From Tubulanus polymorphus (taxonomy: Eukaryota > Nemertea > Palaeonemertea > Tubulaniformes > Tubulanidae): a stretch of 64,000 nt of DNA. Made by a program: the position numbers and the translations under genes. The notes below the pieces were generated by a model. The model did not search any database, had not been told where the DNA came from, and was given only the letters and a program-made list of their open reading frames with translations. This document shows, in pieces, positions 35,601 to 47,952 of this stretch; the stretch's first letter is position 1, and each line of letters opens with the position of its first letter. The stretch covers positions 4,824,001 through 4,888,000 of the forward strand of contig NC_134036.1 in NCBI RefSeq assembly GCF_964204645.1, given 5' to 3'.

Positions 35601-38600
35601 GAGGTCCACACGAGTTTCATTTGCGAAACTGAAAGAATTGATATCGAAAATAGAACAGCATTAATGTTGAACATAACCAAAAACGACACATTTCTAATAC
35701 GGGAAAATCCATTTCAAAATATTGATTTCAATGACTCGAGCTGTACGTTTGGTTTGGTAAGAATAGACAGACAATGCTATCAAATACTGACAGACTGGAA
35801 CACACATCGAGGTCTTGATATAAAAAGTGCGACAGAGATGTGTAATGGCGTCCGGGCCGAAGTAGGTAGTACAAACAGTAATACTGAAAAAGATATCTTA
35901 AATTTGATAACAACATTTCAATATCAACATCAATATAGCTCTGTACTAACGATGACTTCTTATGACACACTGCAAGTTATAAACCCAATAATAACCAGAG
36001 ATGAAATTACTTATATTCAATCACTAAAATGGACGATGAAACAGTTTGATAACGCGACAGAAATAGCGCATTCTGTTTTGTGTTCATACAATGTAACTGA
36101 TGAAGAGTTAGCTTCTATAAGCGGTTGTAAATCGTGGCAGTTTGAATGTAACGATCAAAGATGTATCAGCGACCATCGCGTATGTGATACCAGACACGAC
36201 TGTCGACACGGCGAAGATGAACTGAGTTGTTCGCATATCAATTTACACAGTCAGTTTCAATGCGATGATGGTCAGGTTATATCAATAAGTGGTTTCTGTG
36301 ATTTCATACAGGATTGTGTGGATGGTTCTGATGAGGAATCTTGTTTTCATCTCCCGTGTTTGTCTGAACAATTTCGCTGCAAAAGTGGTCAATGTTTCAG
36401 TAGGTCAAACAGATGTGATGGAGTCACTGATTGTAAAGACGGATCAGATGAAATGGGATGCACTACTAAAATGTGTCAGGGGTTCCTGTGTAACAGTGGA
36501 GACTGTATTAGTTCTCAGTTGTATCAGGATGGAGTCGTGGATTGTAGTGGAAGCCTCGAAGAAGATGAATTAGTAACGGCGACTAATGTTATAGTGAATC
36601 CTACTGTTCAGTGCAATAATGAAAACTACTGCACAACTAACTTCACAAATCTCTGTACGGAATCAGATGAACAAAGGTGTTCTTTCGATTCTCCTCATTG
36701 TTATTCAAGACGTCACAGATGTATTCTAGAAAGAATGACAAATGGCTTCCCAGTTTGTCGAAATCTTGAGCACGTTTTGAGATGTGAAGAATTTGAATGT
36801 CCAGCAGGTACTGTAAAATGTCCAGCATCGTACTGTATACCGATCAGACAGGTGTGCGATGGTCAATCAGATTGTCCTAATTCAGAAGATGAGCAAAACT
36901 GCGAGACATTTTCTTGTCCAGGAATGTTTAAATGTGGTCAGGAAAATCGGTGTATTCCACAATCTGAAGTTTGTGACGGTTTCGTCAACTGTAAACATAC
37001 AAAAGATGACGAGGCTTTCTGTAATGTCACGTGTAAGAAGGGCTGTAGATGTCAAGGTCATTTGATTGATTGTGCGAATGCTCGTTTAAAAGATGTAACT
37101 GGTCTTTTCTCGACATCAAGTCGAGTTTTAATTCTGTCGAATAACAGAATTATTCTGAGCGAGTCGACGTTTTCATTATTCGTTTATCTTCGAATGCTTA
37201 ACATCTCTTCCAATGAATTGTCTCATATTTTACCGAACTCGTTCACAAACCTGCATAATTTACATACATTAGATCTTACATACAACAACATAACATCATT
37301 ATCCACAAACACATTCATCGGTTTGTATAATTTAAAAGAGTTATTGATAACTGAAAATCCTATACGCCATTTAGACGACAATACCTTCCAAGATTTAATG
37401 TCATTACAAATTCTGAACCTTCAAGGGCTTTCAGTTTTGCTGCTTGGTAGAGATGTATTTAGAGGTTTATCTGCATTGCAGTCGTTGGATATTAGCAGTA
37501 ACAGAATCCATCATATTTCACGATATGCTTTTTCAGGATTAAATGAACTTAGAATTCTCGATATCACCAATAACTCTAAATTTATTTTGACTGAGACAGG
37601 CGTTTTCGATAATCTAACATCATTAGTCTCGTTAACGTCTGATGCTTACAAATTTTGTTGCATGGCATCGAATGTTGACCAGTGTCTTCCTGAAGCTGAT
37701 GAATTTTCCTCCTGTTCTGATCTGATGGGTAACACAATCCTCAGAGCTATCATCTGGATCATTGCTTCATTTAGTTTCTTCGCGAACAGTATCGTCATTT
37801 TATTTCGTCTTCGATCAAATCGACTTTCATCCTCCGAGAAACGTAACACATCTTCTGATATCTTAATCATCAATATCGCAGCTTGTGATTTTCTCATGTC
37901 GATTTATTTGTTTTCGATCGCGGGTGCAGATTATATTTATAAAGGAGATTATTTCCTAAATTCTGAAACTTGGACGGATAGTTCATTGTGTAGTTTCGCC
38001 GGAGTCACGGTGACTATTTCTTGTGAAGGCTCATTGACGTTTCTATTTATTCTAACACGGCAGAGATTCTCGAATATCGTTAATCCATTTTCTGGAAGCC
38101 CGATTACATCACCGAGATATGTGTGCATTATTTGTGGCATGTGTTGGGTTACTATAAGTACAATCTCTATAATACCGCTGTCACAATTATCTTATTTCGG
38201 TATTAAATTCTACGGTACTACTGGAGTTTGTTTACCTATGAATCTAATATCAATTGATGTCAATGCCTGGCAATATTCATTCGCTATTTTTGCGGTATTC
38301 AACTCGTTCATACTCGCTACGATAATGGCGACTTATGCGCAAATGTACAGACTCGTATCTGGAAGCAGGTCTGGTTCAGGTAGAATCGATCCTACCGAAC
38401 TGATTTTAGCACGTAGAAGTTTAGTGATAAATCTTTGTAATTTATTTTGCTGGCTGCCGTTAATTATCGTTCAGTTTTGCGCGGTATTTCGGGTAGAAAT
38501 ACCGAATCAGGTGGCGGCTTGGCTGGCGGTTCTTTTCTTACCGATCAACTCGTCCCTCAATCTCCTTCTTTACACAATACTGACTATCGATATGAAATCA

Positions 38601-38633
38601 ATACGAGCAAAAACTAAACGCTTTCGGCAATAA
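32639..38633 (+). CDS. Copy F: CUB/lectin/LDLa/LRR seven-transmembrane receptor, altered NPxxY
   Basis: Exons 32639-33862, 33964-35289 and 35382-38633 encode 1933 residues. Exon 1 is one codon shorter than in other copies (ends KVINQ, donor CAG|GTAAAT). Intron 2 (92 bp) is the most divergent in the array, with GTAAAA donor and CTTTTAG acceptor. Exon 3 starts STSGSYTWTDG. CUB2 is type 1. The second lectin-like module is intermediate between the alpha and beta types (QCYQILTDWNTHRGLD). LRR cap NVTCKKGC. In TM7 the NPxxY motif reads NLLLY (Pro to Leu, 38562-38564), which would be expected to affect GPCR activation. Otherwise the frame and domain order are intact. AATAAA at 38629-38634 overlaps the stop. 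Confidence 0.82.
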
Positions 38634-39387
38634 ATGTTTTAAACAGTCTAAACGCATTGATCCAGCTAATTAATCGGGTTGTCCTATTTAACCTCAAGAA
38701 TTGGTTTGTTTGAATTACTCCATCAAATTCTAATAGAGACTGAAAAGATACAAATTTCATCCTAAATCACCGCCCTCTCAAGACGTGGCTAAAAATTATA
38801 GAAAACATTGGGACTTTCAATTAAGTATTGATTTCTTAAAAACCTGAGCGAAAGAAGTTATCAGAACGTTTCTGAAATATTATTGGGCGTGGGTATTCAC
38901 GACACGTAGAAATGATTGAACCGAAAATTATTTTTTTTTAAATTGGTTGAATAAGGCGTGAATATAAGGTTGTCCGAAATATTTGTGAAACGTTGGACCA
39001 GTTATTTTTTTATCTTTCCTGCTAATTCAGGTTCATAAAAAATGAAAAATGAATTGACCTCGCAAATTCTCAGTGCTTCATTCGTTGTTAGAATTCTAAG
39101 CCGTCACGTTTGAAACATTAAGCCAAATCTTTATTTTATTTTCCTAATATAAGATAGCGAATATTTTGTTTTCTTAACCCTCAATCGAATGCGGAATTTT
39201 CTTTGAAAATAATTCTTTTCACGATGGGGGAGTATAGAATAGATTTTATATCGCAAACACTTTCGTTTTGGATTCATCACTTCGACGGTACGAGTAACGT
39301 TAAGATAATAAATAGGTCAAGAGATTTTAAGGCGATTTTCTACCAGTGTTGTTTATAATCAACTTAACGCTAAATTTCATTTTTATT

Positions 39388-39646
39388 GGATATAGATTTT
39401 TGCCCAGACTCGAGCTACCCACTCGACAGTCATCAACTTGTAGATCTATTTCCAAATATGAATAAATGTAAATACAGCCTACGAAGTATTATACAGAACT
39501 GTATTAGATTGGAGAATGTTTACGCTGAAAGTTACCAATTACGTGATTGGTCTATAGAAAAACCCAGACGAATTTGACATAACATCCAACTTTGATATAT
39601 CCTATAGATTTCCGATTACAAACACGAGCCCGCTGTTTTATTCTCG
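39388..39646 (+). other. Exon-like relic in spacer F-G, acceptor AG lost
   Basis: TATTGG replaces the TATAGG acceptor-like edge; the donor-like edge CTCG|GTATGT remains. Many substitutions and stops. Confidence 0.3.
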
Positions 39647-39764
39647 GTATGTTTGATTTGTTGGTTGTATAACACATTAATCTAATCAGCCTAACATTAA
39701 ACTAACCGATTGAGCGAATAAGAAGGGCAATACATATTTCAAGATCGAAAACTTCAAAACGCGG

Positions 39765-39780
39765 TTCGTGAATTCGCGAA
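39765..39780. repeat. Near-perfect palindrome, spacer F-G (TTCGTGAATTCGCGAA)
   Basis: One C-to-T change at CpG in the left half. Confidence 0.7.
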
Positions 39781-40287
39781 AACGGCGCCTTAGTAACGCG
39801 TAAAGTAACGCGCTACGACTGGTTTGAACTCACGCCAGTCACCGATTTTCAAAATTGTCAAAATCCTAAAACCGTGCGATGCGTGTGAACTTCAATTCCA
39901 ATAATATTCATGAAGTCGAATTTTGTCGGAAGGTCGAGCGAAAATATATATTCGACAAGCTAATGAAATATTAATTTAAATATAGAATACGTAAACGAAC
40001 GACCAGAAATAATTGGAACATTTTTATGTACAATTGGACATGAATATTTACCGGGCCTAATGGAAACGTGAAACTGAAAATTGCTGCACAGATTGATGGT
40101 AATTACTGGAGAACTCGTTCGAAAGTAATGTCAACGTTTGAAAATACATTTGTATCCTGAATTTGCTGATTGCAGCAAATGAATACTAAGAAATCTCAAA
40201 TGCTCCATCATTTATGGAGAAAATTTGAAGATAGAAAGTAATGCGAAAAGGCGATCCGTAATTGAAATAACAACTTTTGAATCAGGA

Positions 40288-40314
40288 ATGAATTCCAACG
40301 TTGTGTCGTGTTGA
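40288..40314 (+). promoter_or_regulatory. uORF of copy G (MNSNVVSC-stop)
   Basis: TGATG overlap intact upstream of a gene that carries a nonsense codon. Confidence 0.5.
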
Positions 40315-43300
40315 TGTTGTTCGGTATGGAGCAGCGACTGAGGGCGCTTTTAATATTGTCGCTGATCGTCTGTCAAGTTCGCATCGCGCGCGCTGATCGC
40401 GCAGACTCTATCGAGGAATCGTCTGTGACGGTAAGTTCGTCTTGTAACAACACGTGGTACCCGCTAGATTCTACGTCCGGTTACATCGTTTCACCGAATT
40501 ACCCTTCGTTAACGCGCGGTGTTGAATGTCGTTGGTTCATCAACGGTTCTTTACCGGGAACTATTCGGGTCCAAATTTACTACGATATCGAGCCGTCAAT
40601 ATTCTGTAGTGATAACTACCTTCTCGTCTACGAGTCTAATAACAGATTCTGCGGCGATGGAAAACATGAAATTCGCCAAAACAATTCGATCTCGTTGATG
40701 TTTAGGAGTAACGTCGATGGTGCGCGAGGTAGTCGGGTATACATCATATATCGTTATAAACGAAATCATTTGTTAATTAGTCACGATTGCCCCAAATATC
40801 TCCGATTGAAAGAAATACAAACATCAATAGGATACAGATATCAGATAAGCTACTTACTAACGTGCAAATTGTTTTTGGAATGGATCGGGATGCCGGATGA
40901 TTTTGGCATGAACCTGACCTTAAGAAAGCTAAGTTTGAAAGTAAGCCCAGGCGCTGATCCAGCGACGACTGTTAAAATCCACGACGGATGGAACACCAGC
41001 AGTGAACCTATAGGTCTTATACGAGAACAAACCGGGCATCCACCGTCATCATTTTATACTAAAACAAGCCAAGCCGTCATATCACTGCTATATCCTCGAC
41101 TGTTTTTTGAAACACAGCTTCTAATTCAAATGTACGAAATATCGGATTGGAACGTCTCTAATCCGTTGATTCGCATCTCTAATAACGAGTCGGGAGTGCT
41201 TATTCCCGATGAAAACAGTTTACACGTAATAACTCGATCGAAACACTTACACTGCTGGTCTATCACAGTGCAGGTGTTACAGTACGTCGTCTTCAACTGG
41301 ACACGTGATCTCGTCACAACCGGTGACGTCAAAAGTGTATATAAACTAGAAGGGTTACGCGTTGTAGGAACTGATATTTTACTCGGTTACAACTACCTAA
41401 AATCACTGAGTGTCAAATCTGACGGATTTCTCGTCATACTGTGGGTTCTGAAAGCAACCGTTCACGACAATGCGAGATTTGAAATAAACTATAAAATTGA
41501 ATCTATTTCGATAGGTGATGTTAAGGTCAACAACCGTCAGGTGAGTAACAACTGTGAAATTATGTTACTCTGTGTCAGAAATTTATGTCAACTTGATCTG
41601 TCTGATATGCTTAATATTGGAAACCCTAGGTCACTGTGAACCGAATGTGGTCAATGAAAACAAACTCGCTGTTTCCAAAACGAAATAAAGCCTCGGTGAA
41701 TTATCGCTTCACTAGATACGAGTTTAAATGGAAAATTGATATTCATGACGAAAAAATGGAACTAACAGTTTTATCAGAGAACTGCGAGCGAGCTGGATTT
41801 TACATATTCGACGGTGGTAATTTCACGGCTAGACGATACGGTCCGTATTGTCCTCGTTTATACGCCCCGTACGACCGTAACGTGGTCAGTCTGATTACAT
41901 GAGGTGGATCGGTTACTGTTGTAGGATACGCTTATAATTGGGACGGTCAGTTGACAGTCGATAAGGAATCATATCTCAGATTTCGTCATACCGACTGTGA
42001 CGGGTATGTTTTAAAGGAGGGAGAACGTCAGATCAATATGACATCACACTGTCTCGTGATTACACCCGAAAACCGACGCCTTCCTCTAAGAAATATTCAC
42101 ATTTTATCAGAACACGAATATCAAATTGACCGATGTTTTCAGGATTCTCTCTTATTCGGTTCTTGTAGCAGGTATCTGACATTGAGCAGTCAGTATCTCA
42201 ATAACAGTCTAGTAATAAACACCGTTAAAACACAATTCATGGTTCCATTCTGGTATAATCCTTTATTGGTGAAACTACGTCGTAAATGTCAACGATCCAA
42301 GAAAGTTGACGTATATGGTATCAACCAGGCACCACTGAATGATAATTGCGGAATCATTCAGTCACCAAACTACCCTGGATCAGCAGGGTACACCAGGGAA
42401 GCATTAATATATAGTTTTCAATCGAGCATCACTCGACGAATTCAGTACTACAGATTTGTGATAAAACATATTGAAATGATACGATGTGAGAAATCACACC
42501 CGCGAGCCAAGGACCTGATTCTAATAAAACAATCCATTACTGATACAACTAGCGGCCAAACACATCAACGCGAAAATAGAATATGTGACAATAACGCGTT
42601 ACCAGGACTTGTGTTTTATAGTTTAAGACATGAGAACCTCAGGTTTGAGGTGAAATATTACATACCGACATTTCAAATACAATACACATTAGAACAGTCG
42701 ATACGGGTAAAACAGTTTAAAAATGTCTGTAAATCAGGATTTTTAGATTCGGGAATTTCATGCGTAAAATACATCAGAGATGAACGTCTGAATTGGGAGA
42801 ATGCTGAATTGTACTGTAGACAGAAGTACGCGGGACATCTACTCAGTATCAACTCACAACAGGAAATGATTTCTATTAAAAGATTATTCGCTACAAAGCT
42901 TCTTCTAAAGGCATATTCACAGATAGCGCTCATAATGATGATTGGATTAAAACGGCAAGTAAGTCATGAAATAAGTCATTAGAAAGTTTGTATATAAGAA
43001 TTTGATGTTATGTTTAATCACGTGTTTGCAACTTAATTTTTCAGCCCGTTTCTGGTTATTACACTTGGACTGATGGAAAACCATTGAGCTACACAGAGTG
43101 GTATAAACCTACAAACAACGACACGATACCAGACGTTATTCAAGGATTGATATCTCCTCTTAGAAAACAACCGATAAATGACGTCAATATGCCGTGTACG
43201 GCGATGATACTGAATAATCCACGAGGATCAGCGAACTGGGTTCGATTCCCCTGCGAAATCGAAGAGGTTCATACGAGTTTCATTTGCGAAACTGAAAGAA

Positions 43301-46296
43301 TTTTTATCGAAAATAGAACAGCAACAAAGTGGAATGTAACCAAAAACGACACATTTCTGATACGGGAAAATGCATTTCAAGATATTAAATTCAATGAATC
43401 GAGCTGTACGATTGGTTTAATAAGCATAGACAGACAATGCTATCTCTTACTAACGGACTGGAACACACATCGAGGTCTTGATATAAAAACTGCGACAGAG
43501 ATGTGTAATGGCGTCCGGGCCGAAGTAGGTAGTATTAAAATTAATATTCAAAAAGATATCTTAAATTTGATAACAGCATTTCAATATGAACATCAATATA
43601 GCTCTATACTAACGATAAGGTCTAATGACAGACTGCAAGTTATAAACCCAATAATCACCAGAGATGAAATTACTTATATTCAATCAGTTAAATGGATGAT
43701 GAAACATTTTGATAATGCGACAGATACAGCGCATTCTGTTTTGTGTTCATACAATGTAACTGATGAAGAGTTAACTTCTATAAGCGGTTGTAAATCGTGG
43801 CAGTTTAAATGTAACGATCAAAGATGTATCAGCGACCATCGCGTATGTGATACCAGACACGACTGCCAACACGGTGGAGATGAACTCAATTGTACGGATA
43901 TAAATTTCCACAGTCAGTTTCAATGCTATGATGGTCAAGTGATATCAATAAGTGGTTTCTGTGATTTCATACAAGATTGTGCGGATGGTTCTGATGAGGA
44001 ATCTTGTATTCATCCCCCGTGTTTGTCAGAACAATTTCGCTGCACAAGTGGTCAATGTTTCAGTAGGTCAAACAGATGTGATGGAGTCACTGATTGTAAA
44101 GACGGATCAGATGAAATGGGATGCACTACTGAAATGTGTCAGGGGTTCCTGTGTAACAGTGGAGACTGTATTAGTTCTCAGTTATATCAGGATGGTGTCG
44201 TGGATTGTAGTGGAAGCCTCGAAGAAGATGAATTAGTAACAACTACTAATGTTACAGTGAATCCTACTGTTCAGTGCAATGATGAAAACTACTGCACGAC
44301 TAACTTCACCAATCTCTGTACGGAATCAGATGAACAAAGGTGTTCTTTCAATTCTCCTCACTGTTATTCAAGACGTCACAGATGTATTCTAGAAAGAATG
44401 ACAAATGGTTCCCCAGTTTGTAGAAATCTCGAGCACGTATTGAGATGTGAAGAATTTGATTGTCCAGCTGGTACTGTAAAATGTCCAGCATCGTACTGTA
44501 TACCGATCAGACAGGTGTGCGATGGTCAATCAGATTGTCCTTATTCAGAAGATGAACAAAACTGCGAGACATTTTCATGTCCAGGAATGTTTAAATGTGG
44601 TCAGGAAAATCGGTGTATTCCACAATCTGAAGTTTGCGACGGGGTCGTCAATTGTAAACATACAACTGATGACGAGGCTTTATGTAACGTCACGTGTCCG
44701 ATGGGCTGTAGATGTCAAGGTAATTTGATTGATTGTGCGAATGCTCGTTTAAAAGATGTGACTGGTCTTTTCTCGACATCAAGTCGAGTTTTAATTCTGT
44801 CGAATAACAGAATCATTCTGAGCGAGTCGACGTTTTCTTTAGTCGTTTATCTTCGAATGCTTAACATCTCTTTCAATGAATTGTCTTATATTTTACCGAA
44901 CTCGTTCACAAACCTGCATAATTTACATACATTAGACCTTACATACAACAACATCACATCATTATCCACAAACACATTCATCGGGTTGTATAATTTAAAA
45001 GAGTTATTGATAACTGAAAATCCACTACGCCATTTAGAGGACAATACCTTCCAAGATTTAATGTCATTACAATTTCTGGACCTTCAAGGGCTTTCAATTT
45101 TGCTGCTTGGTAGAGATTTATTTAGAGGTTTATCTGCATTACAGTCGTTGGATATTAGCAGTAACAGAATCCATCATATTTCACGTAATGCTTTTTCAGG
45201 ATTAAATGAACTTAGAATTCTCGATATCACCAATAACTCTAAATTTATTTTGACTGAGACAGGCGTTTTCGATAATCTAACATCATTAGTCTCGTTAACG
45301 TCTGATGCTTACAAATTTTGTTGCATGGCTCCGAATGTTGACCAGTGTCTTCCTGAAGCTGATGAATTTTCCTCCTGTTCTGATCTGATGGGTAACACAA
45401 TCCTCAGAGCTATCATCTGGATCATCGCTTCATTTAGTTTCTTCGCGAACAGTATCGTCATTTTATTTCGTCTTCGATCAATTAGACTTTCATCCTCCGA
45501 AAAGCGCAACACATCCTCTGACATCCTCATTATCAATATCGCAGCTTGTGATTTTCTGATGTCGATTTATTTGTTTTCGATTGCGGGTGCAGATTATATT
45601 TATAAAGGAGATTATTTCCTAAACTCTGAAACTTGGACGGATAGTTCATTGTGTAGTTTCGCCGGAGTCACGGTGACTATTTCTTGTGAAGGCTCGTTGA
45701 CGTTTCTATTCATTCTTACACGGCAAAGATTCTCGAATATCGTTAACCCATTTTCTGGAAGCCCGATTAGATCACCGAGATATGTGTCGATTATTTGTGG
45801 CATGTGTTGGGTTATTATAAGCACAATCTCTATAATACCGCTGTCACAATTATCTTATTTCGGTATTAAATTCTACGGTACTACTGGAGTTTGTTTACCT
45901 ATGAATTTAATATCGATCGATGTCAACGCCTGGCAATATTCATTCGCTATTTTTGCGGTATTCAACTCGTTCATACTCGCTACGATAATGGCGACTTATG
46001 CACAAATGTACAGACTCGTATCTGGAAGCAGGACAGGTTCGGGTAGAATCGATCCTACGGAACTGGTTTTAGCACGAAGAAGTTTGGTGATAAATCTTTG
46101 TAATTTATTTTGCTGGCTGCCGTTAATTATCGTTCAGTTTTGCGCGGTATTACGGGTAGAAATACCGAATCAGGTGGCGGCTTGGCTGGCTGTTCTTTTC
46201 TTACCGATCAACTCGTCCCTCAATCCCCTTCTTTACACAATACTGACTATCGATATGAAATCAATACGAGCCAAAACTAAACGCTTTCGGCAATAA
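40314..46296 (+). pseudogene. Copy G: receptor gene with a nonsense codon in exon 2
   Basis: Exons 40314-41540, 41630-42958 and 43045-46296; introns are 89 and 86 bp. Codon 91 of exon 2 is TGA (41900-41902) where the other copies have TCA or the like in LITSGGSV. The predicted product ends after about 499 residues, before the second clear CUB, lectin, LDLa, LRR and membrane parts. The remaining 1,400-odd codons are open, so the lesion is young, polymorphic or read through. If expressed, it would be a secreted CUB-only fragment. The signal peptide is atypical (RLRALLILSL). CUB2 is type 2, second lectin-like module beta, LRR cap NVTCPMGC, TM1 like E and F. Acceptor of exon 2 is CCCTAG followed by GTCACTGTG, as in I. 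AATAAA at 46292-46297 overlaps the exon 3 stop. Confidence 0.75.
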
Positions 46297-47041
46297 ATGT
46301 TTCAAACAGTCTTAACGCATTGATCTGGCAAATATTATCGGGTTGTCCTATCTAAGCTCAAGAATTGTTATTTTTAATTGTACGTTCGAGTATTAAAGTT
46401 CACACATTTCACCCGAAATCATGCCCTCTCTGCAAGATGCGTCCGAAAACTATAGACAATATTGGAATTTTAAACATGATATTAAACCTGAGCGAACGAA
46501 GTTATCAGAATATTTCTGAAATATAATCGGGCGTGGGTATTAACGACACGTGGATACGATGGAACCGAAAATTCATTTAGAATTGGATAAGAAATGTGGT
46601 GCGAATATCAAATTGCCCAAAATTACCGCGAGATGTTGAACCTGTAATTTTTTATTTTACCTGCTAATTCGGGTTCCTGAAAATAAAAGATGAATTGACC
46701 TCGTAAATACTCGGCGCATCATTAGAGTTGGTAAAATTCTAAGCCGTCATGTTTGAAACATTTAACCAAATCTTTACTTTATATCTAATATAAGATAGCG
46801 AATATTTCGTTTCCTCTTGATCTCAATCGAATGCGAAATTTCGTTTTAAGAAAAAAAATAATTCTTTTCACAATGCGCGGGGGAGTATAGAATAGATTTT
46901 TATATCGCAAACACTTTCGTTTTGGATTCCTCACTTTGACCGTACGTACCAGTAACGTTAAGATAATAAATAGGTCAAGAGATTTTAGGGCGTTTTTCAA
47001 CCAGTGTTGTTTATAAGTAACGGTAAATTTCATTTTTATAG

Positions 47042-47297
47042 GAAATTGATTTTTGCCCAGACTCGAGCTACCCACTCGCCAGTCGTTAACCGGTGGATCT
47101 GTCTTTCAATTACGAATAAATTTTAATACAGCCTACAAAGTATTTTACAGAACTGAATTGGATTGGAGAATGTTTAAGCAGAAAGTTACCAATTATGTTT
47201 TTGGTCTAAAGAAAAACCCAGACGAATTTGACACAACATCCAACTATGACATATCCTATCGATTTCCAATGACAAACACGAACCCGCTGTTTTATTG
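47042..47297 (+). other. Exon-like relic in spacer G-H, donor deleted
   Basis: The open frame of about 80 codons persists, but a 12-bp deletion removes the CCCGGTATGTTT that forms the donor-like edge elsewhere, so the frame runs directly into TGA. Confidence 0.35.
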
Positions 47298-47401
47298 ATT
47301 TCTTGGTTTTATAACTCATTAATCTAATTAACATTAAACTAACCGATCGAACGAGTAAGAAGGGCAATACATATTTCAAGATCGAAAACTTAAAAACGCG
47401 G

Positions 47402-47417
47402 TTTGCGAATTCGCGAA
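47402..47417. repeat. Near-perfect palindrome, spacer G-H (TTTGCGAATTCGCGAA)
   Basis: One C-to-T change at CpG. Confidence 0.7.
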
Positions 47418-47925
47418 AACGGCGTCTTAGTAACGCGTAAAGTAACGCGCTACGACTGGATTGAACTCACGCCAGTCGCCGATTTTCAAAACGGTTAGAA
47501 TCCTGAAACCGAGCGATGCGTATAAACTGCGATTCCAATAATATTCATAAAGTCGAATTTTGTCGGACGGTCGAGCGAAAATATATATTCGACTAGCTAA
47601 TGAAATATTAATTTAAAAATAAAATAGGCAAACGAACGACACGGAATAATTGGGATATTTTTATATATAATTGGACATGGATATTTACCGCGCCTAAAGG
47701 AAATGTGAAACGTGAAAATTGCTGCACAGATTGATGGTAATTACTGGAGAACTCGTTCGAAAGTAATGTCAACGTTTGAAAATATATTTGTACCCTGAAT
47801 TTGCTGATTGCAGCAAACGAATACTAAGAAATCTCAAATGCTCCATCATTAATGGAGAGAACTTGAAGATAGAAAGTAATGTGAAAAGGCGATCAGTGAT
47901 TGAAATAACAACTTTAGAATCTGGA

Positions 47926-47952
47926 ATGAATTTCAACGTTGTGTCGTGTTGA
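47926..47952 (+). promoter_or_regulatory. uORF of copy H (MNFNVVSC-stop)
   Basis: Shares the Phe codon with copy B only; TGATG overlap intact. Confidence 0.5.

Larger units (their letters stand above)
38634..40313. other. Spacer F-G
   Basis: The 3' flank is of the E/F type but without the E-F deletion. The centre is the most diverged of all spacers. The perfect-arm hairpin is present near 40161-40180. No gene seen; the short open frame at 39386-39577 is the relic read in another frame. Confidence 0.6.
46297..47951. other. Spacer G-H
   Basis: Closely resembles A-B in both 3' flank (TTTCAAACAGTCTTAACGC) and leader (ATTAATGGAGAGAACTTG). TATATAA recurs at the equivalent site near 47665. No independent gene seen. 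Confidence 0.6.
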
